Shown here: positions 1 through 8,555 of the stretch, piece after piece
Position numbering within the stretch: position 1 is the first letter of the stretch
Layout of the letters: each line of letters opens with the position of its first letter
Source of the DNA: DATATV01 sp036268615
Lineage (GTDB): Bacteria > Actinomycetota > Actinomycetes > Mycobacteriales > Pseudonocardiaceae
Direction of reading: 5' to 3'
NCBI GenBank assembly: GCA_036268615.1
Contig: DATATV010000060.1
Location: 124,001 to 188,000 of the forward strand
Length of the DNA stretch: 64,000 nucleotides
Made by a program: the position numbers and the translations under genes
Notes under the pieces: generated by a model
Database searches by the model: none
Told to the model about the DNA's origin: nothing
The model's input: only the letters and a program-made list of their open reading frames with translations

Positions 1-1
1 C

Positions 2-991
2 CGGATGTTCGGCAGCAGCTTCGGCACCGAGATCTCCTGGCTGCTGCCGGCCGCCCTGATCGGACTGGTCGGCGGGCTGTGGTTCACCCGCTGGGCACCG
101 CGCACCGACCGGACCCGGGCCGCCTTGCTGCTGTGGGGCGGTTGGCTGGTGGTCACCGCGCTGGTGTTCAGTTACATGCAGGGCACCATCCACCCGTACT
201 ACTCGATCGCACTGGCCCCGCCGATCGCCGCACTGGTCGCCATCTCGGTCCGCGAACTGTGGCGCGGCCGGGACAATCCGGCCGCCCGGTACGTGCTCGC
301 GTTGATGGTCGCGGTCACCGGGGTGTGGGACTACATTCTGCTCGACCGCACGTCCTCGTGGCTGCCCGCGCTGCGCTGGGTGGTGCTGGTAGCCGCGGTG
401 CTGGTGGCCACCGCCCTGGTGGTCGGGCTGCACGAGTTCCGAAGGTTCACCACGGCGCTGATCACGGCGGTCATGTTCACCGGCGTGCTCTCCACCGCCG
501 CCTACGCGGTGGACACCGCGGCCGGCCCGCACACCGGCTCGATCCCGACGTCCGGACCGAGTTCGGCCGGCGGTTTCGGTGCTGGCGGCGGCTTCGGTGG
601 CGGCTTCGGCGGCGGCGGTCAGAGCGGTACGCCGGGCGGCGGGTCCGGTAGCAGCAACGCCCTGGACACGCTGCTGGAGTCGACCACGACCACCTGGGCC
701 GCCGCGGTCAGCGGGGACCAGTCCGCCGCGGACCTGGAACTGAGCACCGGCAAGGCGGTGATGGGCATCGGCGGCTTCACCGGCAGCGATCCGTCACCCA
801 CCCTGGCCCAGTTCGAGGCCGACGTGCAGGCCGGCAGGATTCACTACTTCATCTCCGGCGGCGGCATGGGCGGCGGCTTCGGCGGTGGCGGTTCCGGTGT
901 GGCCAGCCAGATCAGCAGTTGGGTCGAGGCGCACTACAGCTCGACCACGGTGGGCGGCCAGACCGTCTACGATCTGACCAAGGCGAAGTAG
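2..991 (+). CDS. Glycosyltransferase family 39-like membrane protein, C-terminal part (truncated by window edge)
   Basis: The frame is open to the left edge, so the start lies outside the window. The visible part has several hydrophobic segments (roughly the first 150 residues) with the HPYYSIALAPP stretch typical of the C-terminal membrane half of PMT/ArnT-like (GT39) glycosyltransferases of actinobacteria. A Gly-rich linker of GGGFGG repeats follows, then a soluble C-terminal domain that probably lies outside the membrane and ends in a second Gly-rich loop and a VYDLTKAK tail. Such enzymes transfer sugars from polyprenyl-phosphate donors to cell-surface acceptors; the acceptor cannot be told here. 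The catalytic N-terminal half is missing from view. The gene converges with the LuxR gene across a strong hairpin. Confidence 0.75.
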   Translation, partial: RMFGSSFGTEISWLLPAALIGLVGGLWFTRWAPRTDRTRAALLLWGGWLVVTALVFSYMQGTIHPYYSIALAPPIAALVAISVRELWRGRDNPAARYVLALMVAVTGVWDYILLDRTSSWLPALRWVVLVAAVLVATALVVGLHEFRRFTTALITAVMFTGVLSTAAYAVDTAAGPHTGSIPTSGPSSAGGFGAGGGFGGGFGGGGQSGTPGGGSGSSNALDTLLESTTTTWAAAVSGDQSAADLELSTGKAVMGIGGFTGSDPSPTLAQFEADVQAGRIHYFISGGGMGGGFGGGGSGVASQISSWVEAHYSSTTVGGQTVYDLTKAK

Positions 992-996
992 CCGGT

Positions 997-1041
997 ACCG
1001 GATCGGTCCGCTCACGACTGTCGCGAGTGGACCGATCCGGT
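997..1041. terminator. Bidirectional terminator hairpin between convergent genes
   Basis: The arms at 997-1009 and 1029-1041 form 13 perfect base pairs. The stem continues inward through a G-T wobble and three more pairs (1011-1013 with 1025-1027). It sits exactly between the stop of the glycosyltransferase (991) and the stop of the convergent regulator (1047). There is no clear T-tract, which is common for high-GC actinobacterial terminators. Confidence 0.7.
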
Positions 1042-1046
1042 GCGGA

Positions 1047-3596
1047 TCAGCGCGGTCGGCCGGTGAGCTCGCGGAGTTGTTCGAGCAGATCGTTGCGGCT
1101 GGCCGCGCCAAGTTTGTTGCGCATCCGGGCCATGTGGTGCTCGACCGTCTTGGCCGAGATGAACAGTCGGTCGCCGACCTGCTTGTAGGTCAGGCCACCG
1201 AGCACCAGATCAGCGACCTCACGTTCCCGATCGGACAGTGAGCCGGCCGCCGGCGGCTCGGCGTTGGCCGCCGCCGGTCCGGGATTGGCCGCGGGCCGGC
1301 GATCCGGCTGCTGCTCGGACCGGGTCGGCCGGCCCTGCAACGCCCGGGCACAGTTGAGCAGGCCGACCATGGCCTTGCGGTCGGACGTGCGGATCGCCGC
1401 CTGGCCGGCCAGGCGGGCGCCGTCCCACCACAACCCGACGGCGTGCAGCGCGCGGGCCGACTCCTCGACCGTGTCCGGGTCGACCCGGCCGGCCATCACC
1501 GCGAGCCAGCACTCGGCGGCTGCGGCCAGCACCGCCTGGTAGTGCCCGTGTCCGGCGTTGGCAGCCAGCGCGGCGGCGTGCCGCTCGGCGGCCGGATGCT
1601 GCTCGGCGATGATGGCGGCGTGCAGCGCGCTCCAGTGCAGTGGGGACGACCACAGCGGCGGATCACCCAACCGGGACAACAACGCGTGTGCCTCGTCCAG
1701 GTGCGGCGCGAGCCGGGCCTGGTCGCGCAGCCGGGCGGCGGCCGCGGTGAACTCGCCCAGGGGCAGGAAGACGAACAGGTCGACCGGGTGCCGCAGCACG
1801 GCTTCGCCGACCTGCGTCCAGATCCGGCGCAGCCCGGCCACGTCACTGGTGCGCCGGGCGATACCTACCTCCAGCGCGACCGCGAACAGCCAGTCCCGAG
1901 GTTCCAGCGGGCGGCCACCCCGGGTCGAGGCGAGCAGCCCCTCCCTTGCGGCCGTGGTGTTTCCGCGCATCATCGCGATCCACGCGCGCAGCAGCCGGTG
2001 CCGGGTGGACATCAGCGGGCCGCCGAGATTGACCGCGATCGCCCGGTCCAGCACCGAGCCGGCCACGCCTAACTCCCCGGCGTGCAGCGCGATCAGCGCG
2101 GCGGTGGCCGCCGGGCTGTCCGGCAGCAGCACCCGGGGACCTGCCGGTTCGAGCATCGCCGAGGCGCGCACCAGGCAGGCCAACGCACTCGTGGCCGCTC
2201 CGGTGATCGACTCGCGCACGCCGGCGGCCATCAACTCGGCCGCCCCGGCCAACAATGTCGGCGGCGCGTCCCCGGCCGGTGCGGCCAGCAGTGCCTCCGC
2301 CTCGGCGAGTTGGCCGGTGCCGTACCGGCCGATCGCGGCGAACGCGGCGGAGTAGCCGCTGCCGGCCCACTGGTAGAGCGCGGCGCTGCGGTCGAGTTGG
2401 CCCCGGTGGGCCAGCGCGGCGCCGGCCACCCGGGCACCCTCGGCCCGGTCACCCGGGTCGTCGGCGGCGATCAGCTGATCGGCCAGACGCAGCGCCGGGT
2501 CGAGGTCGCCGGCCAGGGCCGAGGCGAGCGCCCAACCCGCGGTCACCTCGGCGGCGGGCTTGCCGGCGCTGACCGCGGCCGCGTAGAACCGGGCCGCCAG
2601 CGCGGGTTCGGCGGTGACCGCCTCCTCGGCGGCGGCGTGGAAGACCGAGGCGACGTTCGCGCCGGCCACCCCGGTACCCAGCAGCGACCGGGCCAGCGGC
2701 AGCACCGGGCCGCCCCGTTCGCGCTGGAGTTCGGCGAGCCGCTGGCGCACCGCGATCCGGCGCTCGGCCGGGATCAGCAGCCGGACCGCCCGCCGGCTCA
2801 GCGGCAGCAGCGTGCCGTCCTGGGCGAGCAGTCCGGTCGCGCGGGCCGCGTCCATGATCTCGGCGACCGCGGCCACGTCCCGACCGAGCAGGCCGGCGAG
2901 CAGTTCCACGTGCAGGCCGACCCCGGCCTCCACGGCCAGCAGGAATCGCTGCACGTCCGGGTCGAGCTGGTCGAGATGGTGGCGCAGCGGGGCCAGCGCG
3001 GACGCGGGCAGTTCGGCGTCGGTCAGCGAGTTGCCGGCGGTCACCGCGGCGGCCACACAGTCCAGCAGCCGGGGCACGCCGCCGGTCTGGGTATGCGCGA
3101 GTTCGGCCAGCGCGCCGCCGGGTTCGGCGCCGCACCGGGAGGTCAGGAAGTCCGCGACCCTGGCCCGGTCGAACGGCCCGGGCGCCAGCGGCGGCCGGGC
3201 TCGGCCGAGCACGCTGGTCAGCTCACCCAGCGCCGGGCTGGTCGGCCACGGCCGGTAGGCCACCACCATGCCCGGGCCGTCCTGCGTCCGGGCCAGCGTG
3301 AGCAGTTCGCGCAGCTGGGTCTCGGGCAGCTGGTGCGCGTCGTCCACCAGCAGCACCGCGTCGGCCTGCTCGGCACCGGCCAGCAGGTCGCCCGCAGCCC
3401 CGGCGCCGAGCACCCGCGCACCGGCCCGTCGGTAGACGTGGTCGAGCTCGCCGAGCAGGGTGGTCTTGCCGTAGCCACCGGGGGCGAGCACGCCCACCCG
3501 GCTCCCGTTCAGCGGGTCGGCCGCCACCGCGGCGAAGAACTCGCTGGTCGGCCCGTCCAGGATCGGCTTGGTCCTGGTGGCGCTTGGCTGGGTCAA
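1047..3596 (-). CDS. iniR-like: LuxR-family transcriptional regulator with N-terminal P-loop ATPase domain (IniR-like)
   Basis: This 849-residue protein has a Walker A P-loop at about residues 40-46 (GGYGKTT), a Walker B-like stretch (AVLLVDDAHQ), a long helical middle part like LAL/STAND regulators, and a C-terminal LuxR helix-turn-helix in the last ~63 residues (SDREREVADLVLGG...KTVEHHMARMRNKLG). A TTG start at 3596 was chosen: AAGGA lies 7 bases upstream and the codon falls 11 bases after the Hsp70 stop; the longer reading would cover the whole Hsp70 gene. In Mycobacterium tuberculosis the LuxR-type STAND regulator IniR (Rv0339c) is adjacent to and divergent from iniBAC. Size, domains and position match here, so control of the iniB/iniAC genes is a strong inference. 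It appears co-transcribed with the Hsp70 gene. Confidence 0.85.
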   Translation of the reverse strand: MTQPSATRTKPILDGPTSEFFAAVAADPLNGSRVGVLAPGGYGKTTLLGELDHVYRRAGARVLGAGAAGDLLAGAEQADAVLLVDDAHQLPETQLRELLTLARTQDGPGMVVAYRPWPTSPALGELTSVLGRARPPLAPGPFDRARVADFLTSRCGAEPGGALAELAHTQTGGVPRLLDCVAAAVTAGNSLTDAELPASALAPLRHHLDQLDPDVQRFLLAVEAGVGLHVELLAGLLGRDVAAVAEIMDAARATGLLAQDGTLLPLSRRAVRLLIPAERRIAVRQRLAELQRERGGPVLPLARSLLGTGVAGANVASVFHAAAEEAVTAEPALAARFYAAAVSAGKPAAEVTAGWALASALAGDLDPALRLADQLIAADDPGDRAEGARVAGAALAHRGQLDRSAALYQWAGSGYSAAFAAIGRYGTGQLAEAEALLAAPAGDAPPTLLAGAAELMAAGVRESITGAATSALACLVRASAMLEPAGPRVLLPDSPAATAALIALHAGELGVAGSVLDRAIAVNLGGPLMSTRHRLLRAWIAMMRGNTTAAREGLLASTRGGRPLEPRDWLFAVALEVGIARRTSDVAGLRRIWTQVGEAVLRHPVDLFVFLPLGEFTAAAARLRDQARLAPHLDEAHALLSRLGDPPLWSSPLHWSALHAAIIAEQHPAAERHAAALAANAGHGHYQAVLAAAAECWLAVMAGRVDPDTVEESARALHAVGLWWDGARLAGQAAIRTSDRKAMVGLLNCARALQGRPTRSEQQPDRRPAANPGPAAANAEPPAAGSLSDREREVADLVLGGLTYKQVGDRLFISAKTVEHHMARMRNKLGAASRNDLLEQLRELTGRPR

Positions 3597-3607
3597 CTGC
3601 CCGTCCT

Positions 3608-5002
3608 TCAGTTGTGGTTGGAGTGCAGTACGGCGCTGGGGCTCTGGCTGGTGCTGCCGGTGCGTGGTTCGAGCATCAGGGTCAGCACCACGCCGACCAC
3701 CATGATCAACATCACCACCACGCCGAGCACCGCGGGCCGAACCCCGGGCATGAATCGCCTGAGCAGCCGGTGTTCCGGCAGGTCGAGCGGGGTCAGCTCG
3801 ATCGGTGGGCGCTCCGGCGGCAGATCCTCGACCGGCTCCGCGTCCAGCCCGGACAGGTCGGGGGGGACGAACACCAGCGTCTCCTCGGTGGGCGCCGGCA
3901 GGTCCGGGCCGACCCCCTCGGCGGCCAACAGCCGGCGGCCGGCCAGCGCGGCCCCTCGGGCGATGCCGAGATCGGGCTCGGGATGCACGGCGATCCGGCC
4001 CGGCAGCGCCGCGCCGACCAGGTCCCGGACCAGCGGCACCCGGGCCGACCCACCGACCAGCACCACCCCGTTGACCTCGGCTGCGGTCGAACCGGGCGGC
4101 CGGATGACCCGCAGTAGGTTCTCCACCGTCCCGTCCACCGCGGGCCGGATCAGCTCCTCGAACTCCGCCCGGCTGACCCGCACCTCGGCGGCGCCGGCCG
4201 GCAGCCGCACCGGCACCGTCGTCTCCAGCACGGCGGAGAGCTGCTCCTTGGCCACCCCGCACTGCCGGCGCAGCACGGCCATCGCCCGCACCGTGTCCGG
4301 GTCGGCCGGGTCGAGGTCGGTCGCGATCCGGCCGAGACCCTCCCGGACCCGGTCGGTGAGCACGTCGTCGAAGTGCGTGCCGCCGAGGTCCTCCACGCTC
4401 TCCGACCAGTCCAGCAGGTCGAACACGCCGTTGTCGGCCCGGCGGGTGATCGCCGCCTCGACGGTGCTCGCGCCGAGGCCGTACACGCCGATCCGCTCGC
4501 CGGCGTAAACCAGGTCCTGCGCGGCGTGGTACTCGGCGGCGGCCACCGCCTCGGGCAGCAGGATCGCCTCGGCCAACTCCTGCCGGGCCAACTCGGCGCG
4601 CAGCAGTCCGCGCCGGTAGCCGCCCCAGCCGGCCCGATGGGTGATCACCACCCGGTCGGCGGCCACTCCCTCCGCGCCTTCGACCAGGTCGACCACCGAC
4701 CGGATGAACACCGCGGTCAACTCCTGCGCCGAGCAGGCCTGGCCGCCCAGCACGAGCGGCACGTCGTCGCCGATCCGGTGCACGAAGTCGCGGGCCACCC
4801 GGCCGGGTTCGGCCAGCGCCCGGCCGGCGGCCGGCGCACCGACCACCACACCCTCCCGGCCCAGGTAGAGCATGGTGGGCAGCAGCGGGGTGCGGCCATG
4901 TAGCGGCACCACCTCCGCCGGCCCCCAGGCCGAACCACGCAGCCGACACAGCGCAGCGGCCGTGTAGCAGGTGCCAACGTCGATGCCGAGGACGTACGGC
5001 AT
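3608..5002 (-). CDS. Truncated, membrane-anchored Hsp70-family ATPase-like protein
   Basis: The 464-residue product starts with the Hsp70/actin phosphate-1 motif (GIDVGTCYTAAAL, residues 6-18) and has the adenosine motif VVLVGGSARVP near residue 340. It carries only a nucleotide-binding-like domain: the usual ~200-residue substrate-binding domain of DnaK is absent. It is replaced by a Pro-rich linker, one transmembrane helix (about 423-443) and a short 20-residue Ser/Thr-rich tail. The phosphate-2 region reads YGLGAST instead of the usual DLGGGT, so ATP hydrolysis may be weak or lost. It is the first gene of a two-gene operon with the LuxR ATPase, divergent from iniB. A role as a membrane sensor or partner for the regulator is inference. 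Confidence 0.85.
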   Translation of the reverse strand: MPYVLGIDVGTCYTAAALCRLRGSAWGPAEVVPLHGRTPLLPTMLYLGREGVVVGAPAAGRALAEPGRVARDFVHRIGDDVPLVLGGQACSAQELTAVFIRSVVDLVEGAEGVAADRVVITHRAGWGGYRRGLLRAELARQELAEAILLPEAVAAAEYHAAQDLVYAGERIGVYGLGASTVEAAITRRADNGVFDLLDWSESVEDLGGTHFDDVLTDRVREGLGRIATDLDPADPDTVRAMAVLRRQCGVAKEQLSAVLETTVPVRLPAGAAEVRVSRAEFEELIRPAVDGTVENLLRVIRPPGSTAAEVNGVVLVGGSARVPLVRDLVGAALPGRIAVHPEPDLGIARGAALAGRRLLAAEGVGPDLPAPTEETLVFVPPDLSGLDAEPVEDLPPERPPIELTPLDLPEHRLLRRFMPGVRPAVLGVVVMLIMVVGVVLTLMLEPRTGSTSQSPSAVLHSNHN

Positions 5003-5320
5003 GCAGTCGCTTCCTCCGATGCCCGGTGCCGATCACCCGGTGTTGCCAGCCGGGCGCCACGAGTAATGCTTCTGAGTCCCCCATTCGTATCAAAGACACC
5101 TACTCAGGGGAACCCGTGGTAGCACCCGTACCCCCTAATCCCCCTACTGAACCCCCTATCGAGCGACAACCCCCAACACTGAGCGGGTTGATCAAGATCG
5201 GGGTTGTTCCCCGATGGCGCTGCCGCCGGCCGGTCCTAGCGTTGGCCACCTCAACCGGAGTGGTCCACCACCCCGGCGTCCCCACCAAACGACCGGACAA
5301 CACTCGGAGGACACCTCCCC
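5003..5320. promoter_or_regulatory. Divergent promoter region between the hsp70-luxR operon and iniB
   Basis: This 318-base gene-free region must hold promoters for both arms. It contains three CCCCCTA words (5131, 5140 and 5152) and a related CCCCCAA at 5170. It also has a perfect 7-bp inverted repeat with a 5-base spacer at 5197-5215 (ATCGGGG/CCCCGAT). The iniB ribosome-binding site GGAGGA lies at about 5307-5312. No confident -35/-10 pair was picked. The repeats are the obvious candidates for the operator of the adjacent LuxR-type regulator. Confidence 0.55.
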
Positions 5321-6553
5321 ATGACTTCGTTCGAATCCGCGCAGACCACGCTGCACGACTTCGTGCTCAACCTGTTGAGCGACAGCTCCGCGCTGTCGGC
5401 GTTCCAGGATGACGCGGCCGGCGTGCTCAACCAGGCGGGCCTCGGCGACATCAGCGCGGTCGACGTGCAGGAGGTCGTCCCGCTGGTGGTCGACACGCTG
5501 CCGCTGCAGAACGTCGACGTGGTCGACAACGCCCTGGGCGCCCTGTCCTCGGTCGACTCCCTGGCCGGTGGCCAGGCCGGCGCGATCGCCCAGCTGCAGG
5601 CCGTCACCGCGGCCTTCGGCCAGGTCGGCGGCGCGATGGGTCTGGAGACCCCGCTGGGCGACCTGGGCGGCACCCTGACCGGGTCCGCTGACGGCATCAG
5701 CGCGTCGGTGGCCGGCCCGATGAGCACCTCGTTCGCGCTGCCCACGGCCGACGTGGCCGACCTGCTGGACGGCCACGCGATGTCCACCGTCAGCGGCCTG
5801 GCCAGTGGCGTGCCCGGCGTGTCCGGCGAGGCCGCCGCCCTGAGCGCGGTCGGCGACAACCTGATGGCCAACACCAGCAACATCGTCAACACCGTCGCCA
5901 CCAACCCGACCGCGGTGGTCTACGAGACCCTGTCGAACCCGACCGGCGTGGGCACCGACGTGCTCGGCGCGGCCGAGTCGATGACCGTGGGCAACCTGAT
6001 CGCGGCTTCCTCGGCGCTGCCCGCCGGCGACACCGTTGGCAACCTGCTCGGCCAGACCACCTACTCGGTGAACGCCGCCGTGGCCGAGGCATCCAGCCAC
6101 GTCAACCCGGCCGCGGTGACCGACCTGGCCGGCCACGTCAGCGACCCCAGCTACGCGATCGGCACCGCCGAGGGCGCGGTCGGCACCGCCAGCAGCACCG
6201 TCAGCTCGGTCACCAGCCACCTCCCGCTGGCCGGCGACCTGCCCGGCGTCGGCGCGGTGACCGGCAGCCTTGGCGACCCGAGCCACGTGCTCAACACGGT
6301 CACCAGCACCCTGTCGGACCCGACGCACGCCCTGGGCAACGTCACCGACACGGTGTCCGGCGTGACCAGCTCCGTCCCGGGTGTCTCCAGCGTGACCAGC
6401 TCGGTCACCGACTCGGTGAGCCACAGCCCGCTGGGCGCGGTGACCTCCACCGTCTCCGGTGCGCTCGGCGCGGCCGGCGACACCGCCAGCCACGTGGACA
6501 GCTCGACCACCGGCCACACCGACGGCGGTCTGCTCGACGGCCTGCACCTCTGA
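5321..6553 (+). CDS. iniB-like: IniB N-terminal domain protein, low-complexity
   Basis: The protein has 410 residues. The first ~60 residues (MTSFESAQTTLHDFVLNLLSD... through VQEVVPLVVDTLP) match the IniB N-terminal domain, a short helical module with an FQDDAAGVLNQAGL segment. The rest is low-complexity and rich in Ala, Gly, Ser, Thr and Val, with recurring TSTVS/SSVTS-type repeats, and is probably extended. There is no signal peptide or clear membrane helix. GGAGGA precedes the ATG. In mycobacteria iniB is the first gene of an operon induced by cell-wall inhibitors such as isoniazid and ethambutol, and its biochemical role is unclear. Here a strong hairpin follows the gene, so it may be transcribed well above the downstream dynamin genes. 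Confidence 0.85.
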   Translation: MTSFESAQTTLHDFVLNLLSDSSALSAFQDDAAGVLNQAGLGDISAVDVQEVVPLVVDTLPLQNVDVVDNALGALSSVDSLAGGQAGAIAQLQAVTAAFGQVGGAMGLETPLGDLGGTLTGSADGISASVAGPMSTSFALPTADVADLLDGHAMSTVSGLASGVPGVSGEAAALSAVGDNLMANTSNIVNTVATNPTAVVYETLSNPTGVGTDVLGAAESMTVGNLIAASSALPAGDTVGNLLGQTTYSVNAAVAEASSHVNPAAVTDLAGHVSDPSYAIGTAEGAVGTASSTVSSVTSHLPLAGDLPGVGAVTGSLGDPSHVLNTVTSTLSDPTHALGNVTDTVSGVTSSVPGVSSVTSSVTDSVSHSPLGAVTSTVSGALGAAGDTASHVDSSTTGHTDGGLLDGLHL

Positions 6554-6599
6554 GTCGGTTGAGCTAACAGCCGTCCCAGCGCAGGTGAGCAGTACCGAG

Positions 6600-6633
6600 G
6601 TGTGGGCCAGGGAGATCATTCCCTGGCCCACAC
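6600..6633. terminator. Perfect 14-bp hairpin between iniB and iniA (terminator or attenuator)
   Basis: The arms 6600-6613 (GTGTGGGCCAGGGA) and 6620-6633 (TCCCTGGCCCACAC) are perfect complements around a 6-base loop. It sits 47 bases after the iniB stop and 36 bases before the iniA start. The following sequence is T-poor (TTCACTCTAAAG), so a partial terminator or a 3'-end stabiliser is possible. Confidence 0.7.
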
Positions 6634-6668
6634 TTCACTCTAAAGGGTTAACACGGCACACTGAGTGC

Positions 6669-8555
6669 GTGATCGCTCCACCGCCCTGGCTCGACATCCT
6701 GGACCACACGATCGGCGCCTGCGCGACCCACCAGCGGCCGGATCTCGCCCACCGGCTGCGGCAGCGGCGGGCCAGACTCCTCGACCGGCAGCTGCGGGTG
6801 CTGGTCGTCGGGGAACCCAACCAGGGCAAGAGTCAGCTGATCAACGCGTTGATCAACGCGGCGGTCTGCGCGGTCGGCGACGACCTCACCACCACCGCGC
6901 CGACGGTGGTGCAGCACGCCGACCCGCCGTCCGCCTCACTGGTCACCGACCCCGGTGCCGGGCCCCGTGCGCTCACCCCGCCGGGGGTCCGAGCGACGTC
7001 ACCCGAACGAGTGGCGGTGTCCATCGACGAGGTGTCCCGGCAGGTGAGTGGGCGGGCCGGCGCGATCCACCGCGGCGAACTGGTCCGCGCCGAGATCGGT
7101 ATCCCGCGCAAGCTGCTCGCCTCCGGCCTCGTGCTGATCGACACACCGCCGGTCGGCGACCTGCGCTCCGCCGGTGCCGCCCGTACGTTCGCCGCGCTGG
7201 AGCAGGCCGACACCGTGCTGCTCACCTCGGACGTGACCACCGAGCTGTCCGCCAGCGAACTCGACCTGCTGGTCCGGGTGGTCAAGTCCTGCCCGAACGT
7301 GATCGTCGCACTGACCAAGATCGACCTCTCGCCGCACTGGCGGCAGGTCGCCGACCGCAACCGGGCGGTGCTGGCCGCCGCGCAGGTGCCCGCCCGGTTG
7401 ATCCCGGTGTCGGCGACGCTGCGCCTGCAGGCGGCGCGCACCGGCGACCAGCAGATCAACGCCGAGTCCGGCTTCGGCGACCTGATCGGCTGCCTGCAAC
7501 GCGAGGTGCTGACCAAGTCCGAGCAGGTCGCGCCGCGTTCGGTCGCGGTCATCACGAGTTCGACCATCGCCCAACTGGTCACCGCGCTGCGCGGCCGACT
7601 GTCCGGTGCGGACACCCCGCAGGCCGCCGCCGCCGCGGCGAAGATGGCCGAGGCACAGCAGCAGATGGACGCACTGCGCAAGCGGACCACCCGCTGGCAG
7701 ACCCGGGTCGGCGACGAGATGGCCGACCTCGTCTCCGATGTCGAGCACGACCTGCGCGACCGCACCCGGGCGATCCTGCGCGAGGTGGACCGGGTGTTCG
7801 ACGAGAGCGACCCCGCGGTGTCCTGGGACACTTTCGCCGACTGGCTGACCCAGAACCTGATCGAGGCCGCCGACGCCAACTTCGCCTGGCTGCTGGACCG
7901 CTGCCGCTGGCTGGCCGACAAGGTGGCCGCGGAGTTCCCGCCGGCGACCAGCCGGTTCGACGCCCTCGACCCGGACGGCATCGTCGCGCTGCCCAGCGAT
8001 CCCCGCCCCGACCTGGCCCGGCTGGAGGGGCCGCGGCTGGAGCGGTTCAACCTCGGTCAGAAGGCGTTCACCGGCCTGCGTGGTTCGTATGGTGGTGTGC
8101 TGATGTTCGGCCTGATCACCAGCCTGGCCCAGCTCCCGCTGATCAACCCGATCTCGCTGAGCGCGGGCGTCGCGTTCGGTGGCAAGACCATCTGGGACGA
8201 GGCGGAGGGTCGGCTCAAGCGCCGGCAGGCGGTGGCCAAGGGCGCCGCCCAGCGCTACATCGACGATGTCTTCCTGGCCTGTAGCAAGGAGAGCAAGGAC
8301 CTCAGCCGGCGGGTGCAGCGGGCGCTGCGCGACCACGTCACCGCGCGGGCGGAGGCCGGCCAGGACGAGATCACCGAGTCCGCCCGGCAGGTCCGGTTGG
8401 CCGCCCAGTCCGACGCCGCCAGCCGGGACCGGACCAATCTGCACGTCCGGCAGGCGCTGGAGAAGCTGGTGGTGCTGCACGGTCGGGTGCAGGAGTTGGC
8501 CAGCGCGAAGAGCGCGCTCCCGGCGGCCGGCGGGCTGGAACTGACGGCGTCATGA
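6669..8555 (+). CDS. iniA-like: Dynamin-like GTPase, IniA-like
   Basis: This 628-residue protein has a GTPase domain with G1 GEPNQGKS (48-55), G3 DTPP (158-161) and G4 TKID (216-219). Long helical stalk-like segments follow, with a hydrophobic stretch late in the protein (VLMFGLITSLAQLPLINPISL) that may be the membrane-interacting tip. Length matches mycobacterial IniA (about 640 aa), a bacterial dynamin-like protein that remodels membranes. A GTG start at 6669 was chosen because the protein resemblance begins there; upstream codons run back through the hairpin and iniB. No good ribosome-binding site is visible, so a leaderless transcript or read-through from iniB is possible. Its stop overlaps the next gene (ATGA), indicating translational coupling and a likely hetero-oligomer with the IniC-like protein. 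Confidence 0.85.
   Translation: MIAPPPWLDILDHTIGACATHQRPDLAHRLRQRRARLLDRQLRVLVVGEPNQGKSQLINALINAAVCAVGDDLTTTAPTVVQHADPPSASLVTDPGAGPRALTPPGVRATSPERVAVSIDEVSRQVSGRAGAIHRGELVRAEIGIPRKLLASGLVLIDTPPVGDLRSAGAARTFAALEQADTVLLTSDVTTELSASELDLLVRVVKSCPNVIVALTKIDLSPHWRQVADRNRAVLAAAQVPARLIPVSATLRLQAARTGDQQINAESGFGDLIGCLQREVLTKSEQVAPRSVAVITSSTIAQLVTALRGRLSGADTPQAAAAAAKMAEAQQQMDALRKRTTRWQTRVGDEMADLVSDVEHDLRDRTRAILREVDRVFDESDPAVSWDTFADWLTQNLIEAADANFAWLLDRCRWLADKVAAEFPPATSRFDALDPDGIVALPSDPRPDLARLEGPRLERFNLGQKAFTGLRGSYGGVLMFGLITSLAQLPLINPISLSAGVAFGGKTIWDEAEGRLKRRQAVAKGAAQRYIDDVFLACSKESKDLSRRVQRALRDHVTARAEAGQDEITESARQVRLAAQSDAASRDRTNLHVRQALEKLVVLHGRVQELASAKSALPAAGGLELTAS

Noticed and set aside
2082..4508. Long plus-strand frame of 808 residues
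   Set aside because: It is antisense to two well-supported genes and is Arg/Gln/Gly-rich without domain resemblance, a usual high-GC shadow.
1047..5099. A single 1350-residue protein reading through the Hsp70 gene
   Set aside because: The upstream part is an Arg/Gly-rich wrong-frame reading of the Hsp70 gene. The LuxR protein has its own TTG with ribosome-binding site at 3596.
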